Origin: Paulinella micropora
Taxonomy: Eukaryota > Cercozoa > Imbricatea > Euglyphida > Paulinellidae
Direction of reading: 5' to 3'
Assembly (NCBI GenBank): GCA_019918135.1
Contig: WBZZ01000023.1
Coordinates: 1-26,565, forward strand
Length of the DNA: 26,565 nucleotides
Positions 16,934-25,921 of this stretch are shown here, piece by piece (the stretch's first letter is position 1; each line of letters opens with the position of its first letter). Position numbers and translations under genes: made by a program. The notes under the pieces are model-generated. The model did no database searches and had not been told where the DNA came from. It was given only the letters and a program-made list of their open reading frames with translations.

Positions 16934-16973
16934 GAATTTCACTTCGTGCTTCGCACTCTCGCTTATTCTCAAA
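16929..16973. terminator. Hairpin at the 3' end of the small secreted-protein gene
   Basis: Arms tttgagaat (16929-16937) and attctcaaa (16965-16973) are perfect 9-mers, with the interior cacttcgtgcttcgcactc related to the other hairpins. It overlaps the TGA of the + strand gene and faces the 3' end of the minus-strand gene at 17038, so it may serve both directions. Confidence 0.55.
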
Positions 16974-17004
16974 CATCGTTTTTATACTTTAATGGTGGAC
17001 GATG

Positions 17005-17035
17005 TTTTACGAAGTCACGAAGTGCATGAGTAAAA
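17005..17035. terminator. Hairpin after the small membrane-protein gene
   Basis: ttttac (17005-17010) pairs with gtaaaa (17030-17035), with an inner cgaagtcacgaagtg segment of the same family. It lies 2 nt past the TGA (17038-17040) of the minus-strand gene. Confidence 0.4.
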
Positions 17036-17037
17036 TA

Positions 17038-17184
17038 TCATTTCTTACTTGAAGAAGGCGATGGAAGGCATATGCCAATCAATAGTGTTAAAATTCCGAC
17101 ATAAGTGTTAGCAACCTCACAAGGTAAGTTCTTTTCAGATAGCCTCACGATACAAAGGGTTATAATGGCAATAATGATACCCAT
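17038..17184 (-). CDS. Small membrane protein (48 residues)
   Basis: Starts MGIIIAIITLCIVRLSEKN; two hydrophobic segments (residues 2-13 and 29-40) are joined by a short polar loop, ending PSPSSSKK and TGA. The layout fits a small two-pass membrane or membrane-active viral protein. Followed immediately by a hairpin. No family recognised. Confidence 0.45.
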   Translation of the reverse strand: MGIIIAIITLCIVRLSEKNLPCEVANTYVGILTLLIGICLPSPSSSKK

Positions 17185-17266
17185 TTGAAATAAGATTTAA
17201 TAAGTCGGCTGTCGGTCGGTCTGTTTTTTATACAACAACAATTCCAGTTATCTTCCAATTCGTGCT

Positions 17267-17392
17267 CTACTTTTTTTCCTCAGTCTTTAGTTCTACTTCA
17301 AGAACACGAGACTTTAATTCTGGAGTTAGTTCGCCATCCATATCCATAATAGGCGGTGGTCTGTGAAGTCTAGTTGTATTATTGTGGGACAT
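17267..17392 (-). CDS. Small acidic hypothetical protein
   Basis: 41 residues, MSHNNTTRLHRPPPIMDMDG followed by a Glu/Lys helix ending KTEEKK at TAG 17267-17269. Its ATG overlaps the end of the fibre gene by 14 nt in another frame. If UAG is read, the frame continues to TGA 17135-17137 (about 85 residues) and overlaps the next gene. The predicted helix may form a coiled coil. Confidence 0.4.
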   Translation of the reverse strand: MSHNNTTRLHRPPPIMDMDGELTPELKSRVLEVELKTEEKK

Positions 17393-20318
17393 TTGAAAAA
17401 ACGACTGCTCGGATTTCTGCTGATTGGTTAGCTTGGTCTTGTAGTATATTCATAAGATTTTTATTTTCTTTTTCTAAATTAACTACCTTTTCCGCCATAT
17501 GTTGAAAAGCACTGACTAATATTGGTATAAAACTTGTATATGATACTCCTTCAAGGCTACCATCTCCATCGACCGCTTTTACTCCACTTTCAGATACAAA
17601 TTCAGGAAATATTTTTTTAACCTCGTCGGCAATAAATCCGTGGCTCTTTTTTTCTTTCTTCTCATCTGATTTCCAATAATACGAACAGCAGTTTATTTTC
17701 ATTAGTTTCTCGCAACAATCACCACAGTCTAATGTTTCAATATCCGATTTTACTCTTCTATCTGAACCAGAAGACCAAAAATTAGCTCCTAGTGTCATAT
17801 AAATCCATCCACTGTGCGGATTTCCATTTGAGTTTGAAGTATTGAAAAAGGTTAAATTACCATCATTACATATACAAGAATAATTGGCACTAACATTTCC
17901 CTTCAACTGAATAAGTGGCTGGTTCGTATAACTTGACCTTTGGCTTATCGTTAGCCCCTCCACCACTTACTGATATTGATATTCCAGAACTCGCCGTTAA
18001 TAATCCACTTGATGTTAGTGTTGAAGAACAGGTCATAGCACTTCTGGCATAAATCTGGCTTGAGCCTCTTGAGTATAAATTCAAATCTTGGTCTGTATTG
18101 CTTCCCGTAGCATATACTGAGTTATACCCAAAACCAACTCCCTGTGTCCCGTTGCTGTGTCTGAATTCAACACCACCAGAAGATGGACCAAGACCGGCTG
18201 ATACATATAATCCTACTGGAGATGCGCGAGACCCACTTCTTGCTTCTCCTCTTATGTCCTCCGTGATATTAACAACAGATATTCCCGCATTTGCGGTTAT
18301 TGATTTTGAGGCTGTAATTGCTGTGTTGTTAATTCTGAATAATTCTGTCGCTGCACCATAATAAAACACATGGCTATCAGTTGAAGCATTAACATTATAA
18401 ATCAAAGTTCCAATAGCGACGCCAAAACCCAAAAATGCTGTTGTTGTTGCTGTGCCCCCATCCCATAAGACTAATTTATTGTTGGCGAGAGCATTTCTAT
18501 TAATAAAAACACTTTTACCAGCTCCAACTACTATGTTATCACTAGTTGTTAATGTTGTTGTAGTCATGCCAGCAGTTGAAGTAATTGATGTTCCCGTTAT
18601 TGTTCCAGCACTTGTTATGTTGTCTGAATTCATATCCAAAGCACCATAAAACCGCATACCGCCAGCATTGTTAAAACGGACAATATCAGATGAAGCACCT
18701 TTATTATCCAAAAGTTTTGAAATATAAAGACCAGCTCCTTTTACATCAGATGCTACATTCGTGAACACATAACCTCTTTGGTTCGCGGTTCCACTTGTAG
18801 CAGTATTTAGAGTAAATAAGAAATATTGATAACTACCTGATGTCTGTGAAAAGAATATATCTCCTCCATTTTGGTTTAATATCCTCGCCCCATTATATGT
18901 AATATTTCCACCATTAATGATATCCTGATTATTAAAATCAGCCGTTTGTGTTAAAGTTAGATATTTTATCACAGTGCTCGCCCCATTAAATGTTTTACTT
19001 CCTGTTATTGTTTGGTCTGTTGTTAATTTCACACCATTATCATTAACATATTTTTTATTTGCCACGTGGTCTGCTAATGTTGGTGTTAGATTAGTACCCA
19101 TTGAAATTTGATTATTAAAAGTTTTAGTTCCTACTATGGTTTGGTCTGTTGTTAGTTTCACACAATTATCATCTACATAACTTTTGTTTGCCCCGTCCGT
19201 TGCTAATGTAGGAGTTGCCAAGTTTGTAATTTTGTTGTTGTTTAAACTTAATGTTGTGCCAGATGCGGTTGCGATTACAATATTGCCTGAATATAACTCT
19301 ACATACGAACCAGTTATTTGTATCGGATACCAAGTCGCTGTTGCTGTTTTCTGTGCTGCAATCATTCCTATTTTTGTATCAAAGGCTATTCCAATACCAT
19401 CAAAAGAATTAGGATTGGATGAACCACTTACTTCTATTGTTGATGTAAATTATTTATTTCCTCCGATAGTTTGGTCTCCTGTTAGTTTAACCACCGAAGT
19501 ATCAAGAACAGAAACATCCACACTATCAACAAGATTTACATTTGTTATACTTTGGTTTTTCATATCAATGCCTGCGCTCGCATTTATTAAACCACTCGCT
19601 GTGAGTGTTGTTGTTGATATACCCGCACTCGCCGTAATTAATCCTTTTGTCCATAAAGTCCCGTTTGCCCCATTTAAGGACATTAATAATTGTTCGCTCG
19701 CATTTTCCCATATAAAACCATTAGTAGCAAGAGTTCCACTTCTAAATCTATAGCATGAGCGGTAATACTCGCATCTGCTACCGCTAATCCTCCACTCAAT
19801 GATTTACCCGACCCATAAGTTGCCATATATATTCCCCAGTTTGAGTCCGCATCATCCCACATAAATATTCCGCGAGCATTCGTCCCGTCAGTGCCATTTT
19901 GAATAGATAACTTACCACCTCCATTTACAATAACAGCATTACTAAAAGTTTTATTTCCTGCTGTGGTTTGGTCTCCTGTTAGTTTAACCACCGAACCATC
20001 AACTGCAAGAGTAGTGAGATTAATTCCATTATATGTAGAAACCCCTGAAATAGCATAACCATTCATATTTAAAGCCCCCGTCATAGCCGTGGTGCCGTCT
20101 AATCTCAGAAAGGGTGATGTAGTGTTTCTCCATTGTCCCGTGCTATAAATGAGTAATTGATTATCGGCTGGTGTGCCCGTTATTAACACATCGCTATGTG
20201 AGTCTATACTTCCACCTGCTGACACTTTATCATTATTATCATTATGCTCAAATATCCATTCATCAACATCTTTGGTGTTTAGTAAATTAACTCCTGTTAT
20301 ATTCAAATTCCCTCCCAT
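17379..20318 (-). CDS. Long phage-like fibre with C-terminal peptidase S74 chaperone domain (interrupted)
   Basis: About 980 codons in four frame segments. It starts MGGNLNITGVNLLNTKDVDE (20318). The shaft carries at least four copies of a motif like KLTTDQTIVGTKTF / KLTGDQTTAGNKTF spaced along Thr/Ala/Gly/Ser-rich beta repeats, as in tailed-phage fibres. The C-terminus is an intramolecular chaperone domain: SDRRVKSDI (Ser and Lys of the self-cleavage dyad), then HGFIADEV and a coiled coil; it trimerises the fibre and then cuts itself off. Breaks: 1-nt shift at about 19740-19748, in-frame TAA 19450-19452 within GGNK-FTSTIEV, and a shift at about 17890-17966. The end is TAA 17379-17381. Expected to form a receptor-binding spike. 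Confidence 0.8.
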
Positions 20319-20342
20319 ATTAATATTGTGAGGAAAATCAAC

Positions 20343-21330
20343 TTGACCATAAACATATAATTATTAATACACAGAATGCTGATAGTCAATTAGAAGACAC
20401 ACCTACGGGGGAAGTAGTTAAAACAAAAGAAGAAGCCCTTGAAATTCACCACCAGAAAAAGAACCGAAAATATGGAACACGATATGGGTTGATAAACTAT
20501 TGGACCAAGTTTTTCTTGACTTAGCAGATATGAGTAAGATAAAAGATAAGAAAGGAAATAAAGGATATGCTTGGCTTGTTTGGATCGATTGTCATTCCCG
20601 ATATTTAATAATCATCCCATTAAAAAATAAAACAGCAAAAGAAGTTTATTATGCTTTGAAATCAATCAAATATAAACCAAAATCAATTACTACCGACAGC
20701 GGGGGAGAATATAAAGAAGCGACACGCGAATATTTTTATTGAAAATGGAATTAAACATGATGTCGTTGAAGTTGGCGACCATAGAGCACTTGCGGTTGTT
20801 GATAGAGTAATACGAAGTATTAGAAGATGGCTTGACCTTTTATTTGAAACTAATCGTAATTTTGACTGGGTTAGTTATATTCAAGACTTAGTCGATGCTT
20901 ATAATCATAAAGTTCATCGTGGTATTAAGGCTAAACCGGTAGATGTATTTTTCGGGAGAGACAAAAATAAACAAGTGATAACTAGGGATAATTTAATTGA
21001 TGAATTTGAAGTAGGGATAATGTAAGAAAAGAAAACAAAAGAAATGTTTTCTCCCAAGGTGGTAAACCTTTCAGTAAGATTATTTATAAAGTCAAGGGTC
21101 GGTCCAGGTTTAAGTTAATATTAAATAACGATGAGTTAGTAAGTCCAAGAGATTTATTAAAAACTGATTTTATTAAACCTGTGGATGAAGAAAAAGATAT
21201 GAAAGAGCAAACTAAAGAAGTTATTAAAGAGAAGAAGACTAAAGAACTACTTAAAAGGGAAGAAATAGAACCGGAAAACATTAGGACTAGTAAGAGAGAG
21301 CGGAAGGCGAAAGTAATACTCGACCTTTAA
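20343..21330 (+). pseudogene. rve (retroviral-type DDE) integrase, frameshifted and 5'-incomplete
   Basis: Integrase of Polintons/PLVs, which inserts the element into host DNA. The core shows FLDLADM (first Asp), ITTDSGGEY (second Asp) and HRALAVVDRVIRSIRRWL, where an Asp stands at the usual third acidic site, then YNHKVHRGIKAKPVDVFFG. Shifts: near 20450 (start of the core frame), T5 at about 20731-20735 (four T would restore EYFIENGIKH), and GGG near 21013-21016 (a fourth G gives EVGDNVRKENK). A C-terminal chromo/SH3-like region (KIIYKVKGRSRFKLILNNDE) and a Lys/Glu tail end at TAA TAA 21328-21333. No ATG or N-terminal zinc motif is visible upstream of 20443. Opposite strand to most element genes. 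Confidence 0.8.
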
Positions 21331-21452
21331 TAAGTAGCATCGTTCAACGAGCGAAACCAGCCATAGTTGAAAAAATAAATAACATACTATCGCTTCCGAG
21401 GTCGCGAATGTAACTATTAAGGTTGGAGCGGTGAGCGAAAATGTGAATTTCT

Positions 21453-21908
21453 TCATCATCTTGAAGAGGATGAACGAACAAAACGAATAACCCCTCGCAC
21501 GAAGTCGTGATACATTACCACTTTTAGCGTCAGAGCGGTGAAATATCGCGTCTTTGCTTTCATACCCCCGAGCTATATAACCCTCCGCTCTCATACCATC
21601 AAACTCAATAATTACATCGAGAGGGGTTTGCTGACGATATAAGACATATAGTTGCCGTCCATCATTAAATGTTGGTATGTGGCGGTCGGCTGGAAATATA
21701 TTAGGCAACCGAATCACAGGTTGTGCTACTACGGCTTGGGGTTGGATAGCTGGCTGAATTGCTATCGCTTGAATGCGTTGTGCTACTCCGCGACTGCCTC
21801 GGCCTTAGCTTCGCCCTGCTTTGCTTCGTGCTCAGGTGGTATCTCCTCCTCAGGTTCCTCCTCGTGCTCTCTAAGTTGTGCTCTCGCCCTTCTCTGCCGA
21901 TGCGCCAT
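21453..21908 (-). pseudogene. Unrecognised element gene with frameshift
   Basis: Starts MAHRQRRARAQLREHEEEPE (basic, then acidic). After a 1-nt shift near 21790-21797 the other frame continues VAQRIQAIAIQPAIQPQAVV, VIRLPNIFPADRHIPTFNDG and QTPLDVIIEFDGMRAEGYIARGY to about 21540, where either of two frames is possible; one meets TGA TGA at 21453-21458. The middle part reads as a folded domain. No family recognised. Convergent with the integrase. Confidence 0.45.
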
Positions 21909-22047
21909 CGCCTACCCACACATCAAAAAGCACAAAACACATATGTGGGTAGTGCCTGAGAGCTGTTCTAATCAATTTATTCTAATGATTTGTATCCCTC
22001 TCCAGTGCTTTTGTACTAATAAAAAATAATTATATTGTCTTATGTGA

Positions 22048-22098
22048 GTGTGTGCCGTGTTGCTTGAGGAGAGGTGAGCGGGTAGGTAGGCACCACAC
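22048..22098. terminator. Imperfect hairpin after the coiled-coil gene
   Basis: gtgtgtgcc (22048-22056) pairs with ggcaccacac (22089-22098), with one bulged base. It lies 18 nt past the TAA of the minus-strand gene at 22116. Same position rule as the other element hairpins but a different sequence. Confidence 0.35.
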
Positions 22099-22115
22099 AA
22101 CACAAACAAGACCAC

Positions 22116-22589
22116 TTAATCATTCCTCATACATCGATACATATTCCCACCATTTTCATTCTTTACATTAGTGAGTTCGGGGAAGTGGTCTTCACTATAT
22201 CTAATATAAGATTGGTTGAAAGAGAGACCCTCGCTTTCTATTCCATTAAGTATCCTATTTTGGACTACTTTGGTAAATTCGTTTCTATTATCCTTCTTCC
22301 ACACATTGAACATTTTCCTCTCCTTTTCAATCCTCCTTGACTCCTTCTTTCTATTCCTATCATATTGTCTATCCTCCTCCACATTGTTGCTTTCCTCATC
22401 AAGCATTCCCAAAACTCTGTTTATTGCTCTAATCTTTATTTCGTCTGGTCGTTTTTTTTCAAACAATAATTTTATCTCCTTATTGATCTTATTAATTCGC
22501 TCCTCAGATATAATCTTATACTTCTTCAATCGGTCTTTTCCAATCTTTTGAATCAGAAAATCCTCCACCCAATCCTCCTCCCTTTTCAT
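22116..22589 (-). CDS. Hypothetical charged helical protein
   Basis: 157 residues, MKREEDWVEDFLIQKIGKDR onward, with long Lys/Glu/Arg/Asn helices (RNRKKESRRIEKERKMFNVW) and a C-terminal part with aromatic residues (SFNQSYIRYSEDHFPEL). Ends in TAA 22116-22118. The frame is intact, unlike its neighbours. AT-rich and on the same strand as most element genes, so probably the right-most gene of the element. No family recognised. Confidence 0.55.
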   Translation of the reverse strand: MKREEDWVEDFLIQKIGKDRLKKYKIISEERINKINKEIKLLFEKKRPDEIKIRAINRVLGMLDEESNNVEEDRQYDRNRKKESRRIEKERKMFNVWKKDNRNEFTKVVQNRILNGIESEGLSFNQSYIRYSEDHFPELTNVKNENGGNMYRCMRND

Positions 22590-22642
22590 CGCCTCTGGTA
22601 ATCAACCCCTCGCTCATCCGGTTCTACTGCGACAATGCGACA

Positions 22643-22680
22643 CTGCGACACTACGACAACCAGATGCCGTGGTGTCGCAG
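22643..22680. repeat. GC-rich hairpin and short direct repeats right of the last element gene
   Basis: ctgcgacac (22643-22651) and gtgtcgcag (22672-22680) are perfect 9-nt arms, extendable to 14 nt with two mismatches. Just before it, tgcgaca recurs three times (22628-22651). This GC-rich patch is unlike the AT-rich DNA on both sides and could mark the element's right edge. Confidence 0.4.
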
Positions 22681-23480
22681 GGTTTGAGGTTTAGGTGGTG
22701 GCTGATATTTTATTTTTTCCTTTTTTCGTTGGTTGTTCCTACTTCACCTTTTTTCCAGATGTTCTCTCAAGTCGGATGTGTATATTTTTATGAGTGCGAT
22801 TGTTGCGAAATTGTTCGATGAAGTATATATAGATGAATGGGAAGGGTGCTCACACTCGGTTTTCTGTGTTGTGGGTTCAATTCCCACTCGATTGTCTATG
22901 TACCTCATCGCCTTTTTTAATTTTTTTTAATCCTATTACCTTTTTACTTATGGCGGAGCGGTGTGATAAGTTTCTTTTTAAGGTGTTTTGCTCGTTTATT
23001 TTATTTTGCTTTATGGGCTTTTATTTTTTACAAAATTTAGAAGTCATTTATAATTTGATATGTTATTTTAAGTTCATTTTCCCGTTTTTCTTATTGTGGA
23101 ATATATTTTTCTTCAGTGCTATGTGGAGAGCGAATTTGGGGGTTTTCTTTGTTAGTATTGATTTTGTTTTTATTTAAAAACCTTAAAATTTTTTTTGCTT
23201 TACTTTTATTTTTTCTGCTTGACTTTTATTTTTATTTAATAGCGAAATTAAGAATAAGAAAGATTTCTTTATTTTGCTTCTTCGTATTTATCAAAATTTT
23301 TGATTTTGTTAATGTGCTGTTTTGAGGCTTAGTATTGATTTTATGTGTGTTGCTGAATTTGAAGACAAAACACAAAAAGAAGGCAACGAGTCGTTGCCGC
23401 ACTTTTGTGTATCATCTACTATAAAGTCAGTGTTTGTGTTAAAAGATGCTGTCATTATTACTGTGGCATGTTTGCCTCAA
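22681..23480. other. AT-rich, T-biased stretch without convincing genes
   Basis: ORFs are low-complexity Phe/Leu/Ile-rich translations of poly-T. Two items stand out: a pol III promoter-like pair (A-box-like tagatgaatgg at 22830-22840, B-box ggttcaattcc at 22873-22883, T-runs at 22913 onward), and a perfect palindrome ggcaacga-g-tcgttgcc at 23382-23398. Composition is like the element, so this may be its non-coding right end. Confidence 0.4.
23382..23398. terminator. Perfect palindrome near the AT-rich boundary
   Basis: ggcaacga, g, tcgttgcc: 8-nt arms with a single central base, followed by gcactttt. It lies about 90 bp before the composition changes to host-like. Possibly a transcript-end hairpin or part of an element terminus. 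Confidence 0.35.
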
Positions 23481-24689
23481 CATTTTGGCACGCTCTACAC
23501 AGATAGGGAACATTCGGAAGAGTGCGTCTAATGTCTTGCACGTCGTGCGGCCAATTTTGTCTGAGAGAAAAAGTAAGTACAGAACTTGACGCGATAAATG
23601 TTCATGCGGCCGGTTGGAAATCGTCGATACTGATGGTGGCTGCTCTTTGATCTGACTTGACTTCCGCCGCCTGTCGCCGGACTGGCGTCGGTAACGGACC
23701 AAACGCTATGAACCTACGTTGGAAAGGAAAAAAGATTGTATCATAGCTGCTTGGTTTTTGCTCTGTTTGCGCCCTCTTTTTGTGCTCGTAAGTTAATAGT
23801 TCAAGGGCTCCAAGAAGTAAAATTTCCCGGTCGGTATGTTAATTTGGTTTCTGTTTGAATTGATTGTAGCACAAGAAGTAAATCCATAAGCTGCTATGCA
23901 AGGTAGAAGATGTAAAAGGAACGATAAAGCTGTTACCAGAGATAGAAGAACAGCAGCATGAAAAAATCGCGCCGATACCTCCAAGTGACACCTTTGCAAG
24001 GCACAGCCAGAAATGAATGGTCTTTCACATTATATGTACACACATATACATGCACACATATATATGTGTGTATAAATATCATTCAAGCCCCACCCCCCTT
24101 CCCATTCCCCTCCTGCGTGTCAACACAAAAAACCAAAATGTGCAAAGAAATATCAAATTTTTAGAAAATCCTCCGTCGCCAGGACCAAAAAGTCCCCTTA
24201 GCCCAAGTAGGCTTCTTGGCATGCCAACAGCCAGGTTCTGAATCTCGAGGTAAAAACAACAGGTGTTGACTCTCTAGCAACGTATAGACAAAAGCTTGGC
24301 AAAGGTCTTGAAATTTTTGAGATTTTTCTGCACGCCTAAGTTTTTGCCCCCAGGATGACTTATTTCCTGCAAATTTGGGGGGGGGAGGTATCTACACGCA
24401 TATGTGCACATAACACATAATGTATGCATGAGATTTCACGTATCTTGTAGTCTAGCTTTGAGGGAGGTAGAGAGGGGAAGGTGAGGAGGGGCAGAAACCA
24501 GAACGTAGTATCCAGCATTGCGTTGATTTGCGATGATGATTGTTTCCGCTGTGCACAGGCAAGCGCACAGCAGTTGCACTCGCAGGAAAGTTTACATGCC
24601 CCCCCCATGCCCCCCCCCCCCTCTCCCTACCTAACCACACGCCCATAGACGCAAGAATATGAAGAGCAAGCAAGTAGAAAAAGGGAAGC
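23481..24689. other. Host-like intergenic DNA
   Basis: Mixed composition, no frame with coding character. It contains CA/TA-rich alternating DNA at 24038-24075, a G-run near 24375-24385 and C-runs at 24599-24622, like the intergenic DNA of the host part of the window. Confidence 0.5.
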
Positions 24690-24960
24690 TACATTCCGAC
24701 TGCGGGGAGACGGATGCAGTGACAGACGCCGACTCCTCCGGGCTTGGGGTGACGGAATGTGTGATAAAAATTGTCGGAGTGACGGAGGATGTGCCGGAAA
24801 TGGTCGGAGTAACGGAAATGCTGGGGTAACGGTGGGAGTGATGGAAGACGTGGCAGTGATGGACGATGTAATCGAAACGGAAGAAGTGCCAGTGAGAGAT
24901 GCGGAAGATGTTTCGGAAACGCTCGGAGTGCTGGAAGGTGTGACGGAGGGGGCTAGATAT
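24690..24960 (-). pseudogene. Remnant of an S/T-P linker protein gene
   Basis: Minus-strand frames read APSVTPSSTPSVSETSSASL, then SSITATSSITPTVTP, and after a 1-nt shift near 24825 [17 protein letters not shown] and SVTPSPEESASVTASVSPQS. This is the same linker type and orientation as the large gene at 9436-12853. No Cys domains flank it, so it is a fragment, either of a paralogue or of the displaced 5' part of the gene the element split. Confidence 0.5.
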
Positions 24961-25045
24961 ACTACTGCGGGGCCAGCCACCCAAAAAGTTCTCCAAGAAA
25001 ACAAGTAAGTTCATGAATGTTCATAGGAAGAACTTGCACAAACGG

Positions 25046-25073
25046 TAGATAGATAGCAGACAGACAGACAGAC

Positions 25074-25121
<48 letters not shown>
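25046..25121. repeat. (GATA)n/(GACA)n microsatellite
   Basis: About 76 bp of tetranucleotide repeat: GATA units, a short GACA block (25059-25074), then GATA to 25121. Confidence 0.9.
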
Positions 25122-25672
25122 GCCTGTTGTCGTCGTAGGCAATGGCGGAGAAGGCAACACTGCTCGACAGATCTCCTGGGGCCGTCCAGGACACTGGCCA
25201 AACATCATCATAGTCAGAACAGGTTTGCAGCAAAACAAGGAAAAATAAAGAAAGAAGAAGAAAACCAGAAAGAGAAAAGATAGGTGAATCGAATAAGTGA
25301 GTGTCGAGAGACTAAAACGGAGAAAAAAACCTCATCATATGACTCAACATGATGGAGCAGCCATCGTGCTGGCTTTCTAGTAGGTAAGTGAGGCGCAAGA
25401 CTGCTGGTAGCTCCTGTCCCGTGCAACTTCTCCGTTTTTTTGTGTGTTTCGCTAGCGCGTGTTACCAAGGAGGCTTGGCTGGTTGAAGCCGCGGCTGCGT
25501 CAGAAAGTAGGGCTCGTTGATGCACGACCCCCCAACTGGGTTCGGACCTGGCTGGTGCTGCGTCAACAGAGTCGAGGAGGTCTCGAAACTACCCCTGCCC
25601 TGCAAAAATAGACAGATCAGGGACTGCCAGCCCAAACCCCCCTTTCCCCCCCCCCCCCCCCCCTCTTCTTAT
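25122..25672. other. Host-like intergenic DNA before the satellite
   Basis: No gene recognised. Ends with a C-run (about 25646-25663) that leads into the pyrimidine satellite. Confidence 0.5.
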
Positions 25673-25858
25673 TTTCTTGCTTCTTTCTTGCTTCTTTCTT
25701 GCTTCTTTCTTGCTTCTTTCTTGCTTCTTTCTTGCTTCTTTCTTGCTTCTTTCTTGCTTCTTTCTTGCTTCTTTCTAATCCTTCTATTCTTTCTTTTCTC
25801 TTTTTCTTTTTCTTTTTCTTTTCTTTTTTTCTTTTTTGTCTTTTTTTCTTTCTTTTTT

Positions 25859-25921
<63 letters not shown>

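Larger units (their letters stand above)
12854..22600. mobile_element. Integrated PLV/Polinton-like virus element (right boundary uncertain)
   Basis: The left boundary is sharp: the GC-rich host gene ends at 12853 and the 68-bp hairpin repeat begins. Genes seen are PRO, small proteins, core-like protein, packaging ATPase, a structural-type protein, an S74 fibre, an rve integrase and unknowns. This set is diagnostic for the Polinton/PLV/virophage group. No major capsid, penton or family B polymerase is present, so the copy is incomplete. No terminal inverted repeat could be matched by eye. AT-rich DNA continues to about 23480, so the right end may lie anywhere from 22600 to 23480. Confidence 0.8.

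Noticed and set aside
19184..19753. 189-residue + strand ORF opposite the fibre gene
   Set aside because: Shadow of the repetitive Thr/Ala/Val-rich fibre sequence.
12854..22600. Two independent element insertions
   Set aside because: Both copies have the same host junction and the same internal breaks, so one insertion followed by duplication is enough.
22823..22903. Canonical tRNA gene
   Set aside because: T-arm and B-box are good, but the anticodon stem does not pair and the acceptor strands are misplaced by about 9 nt.
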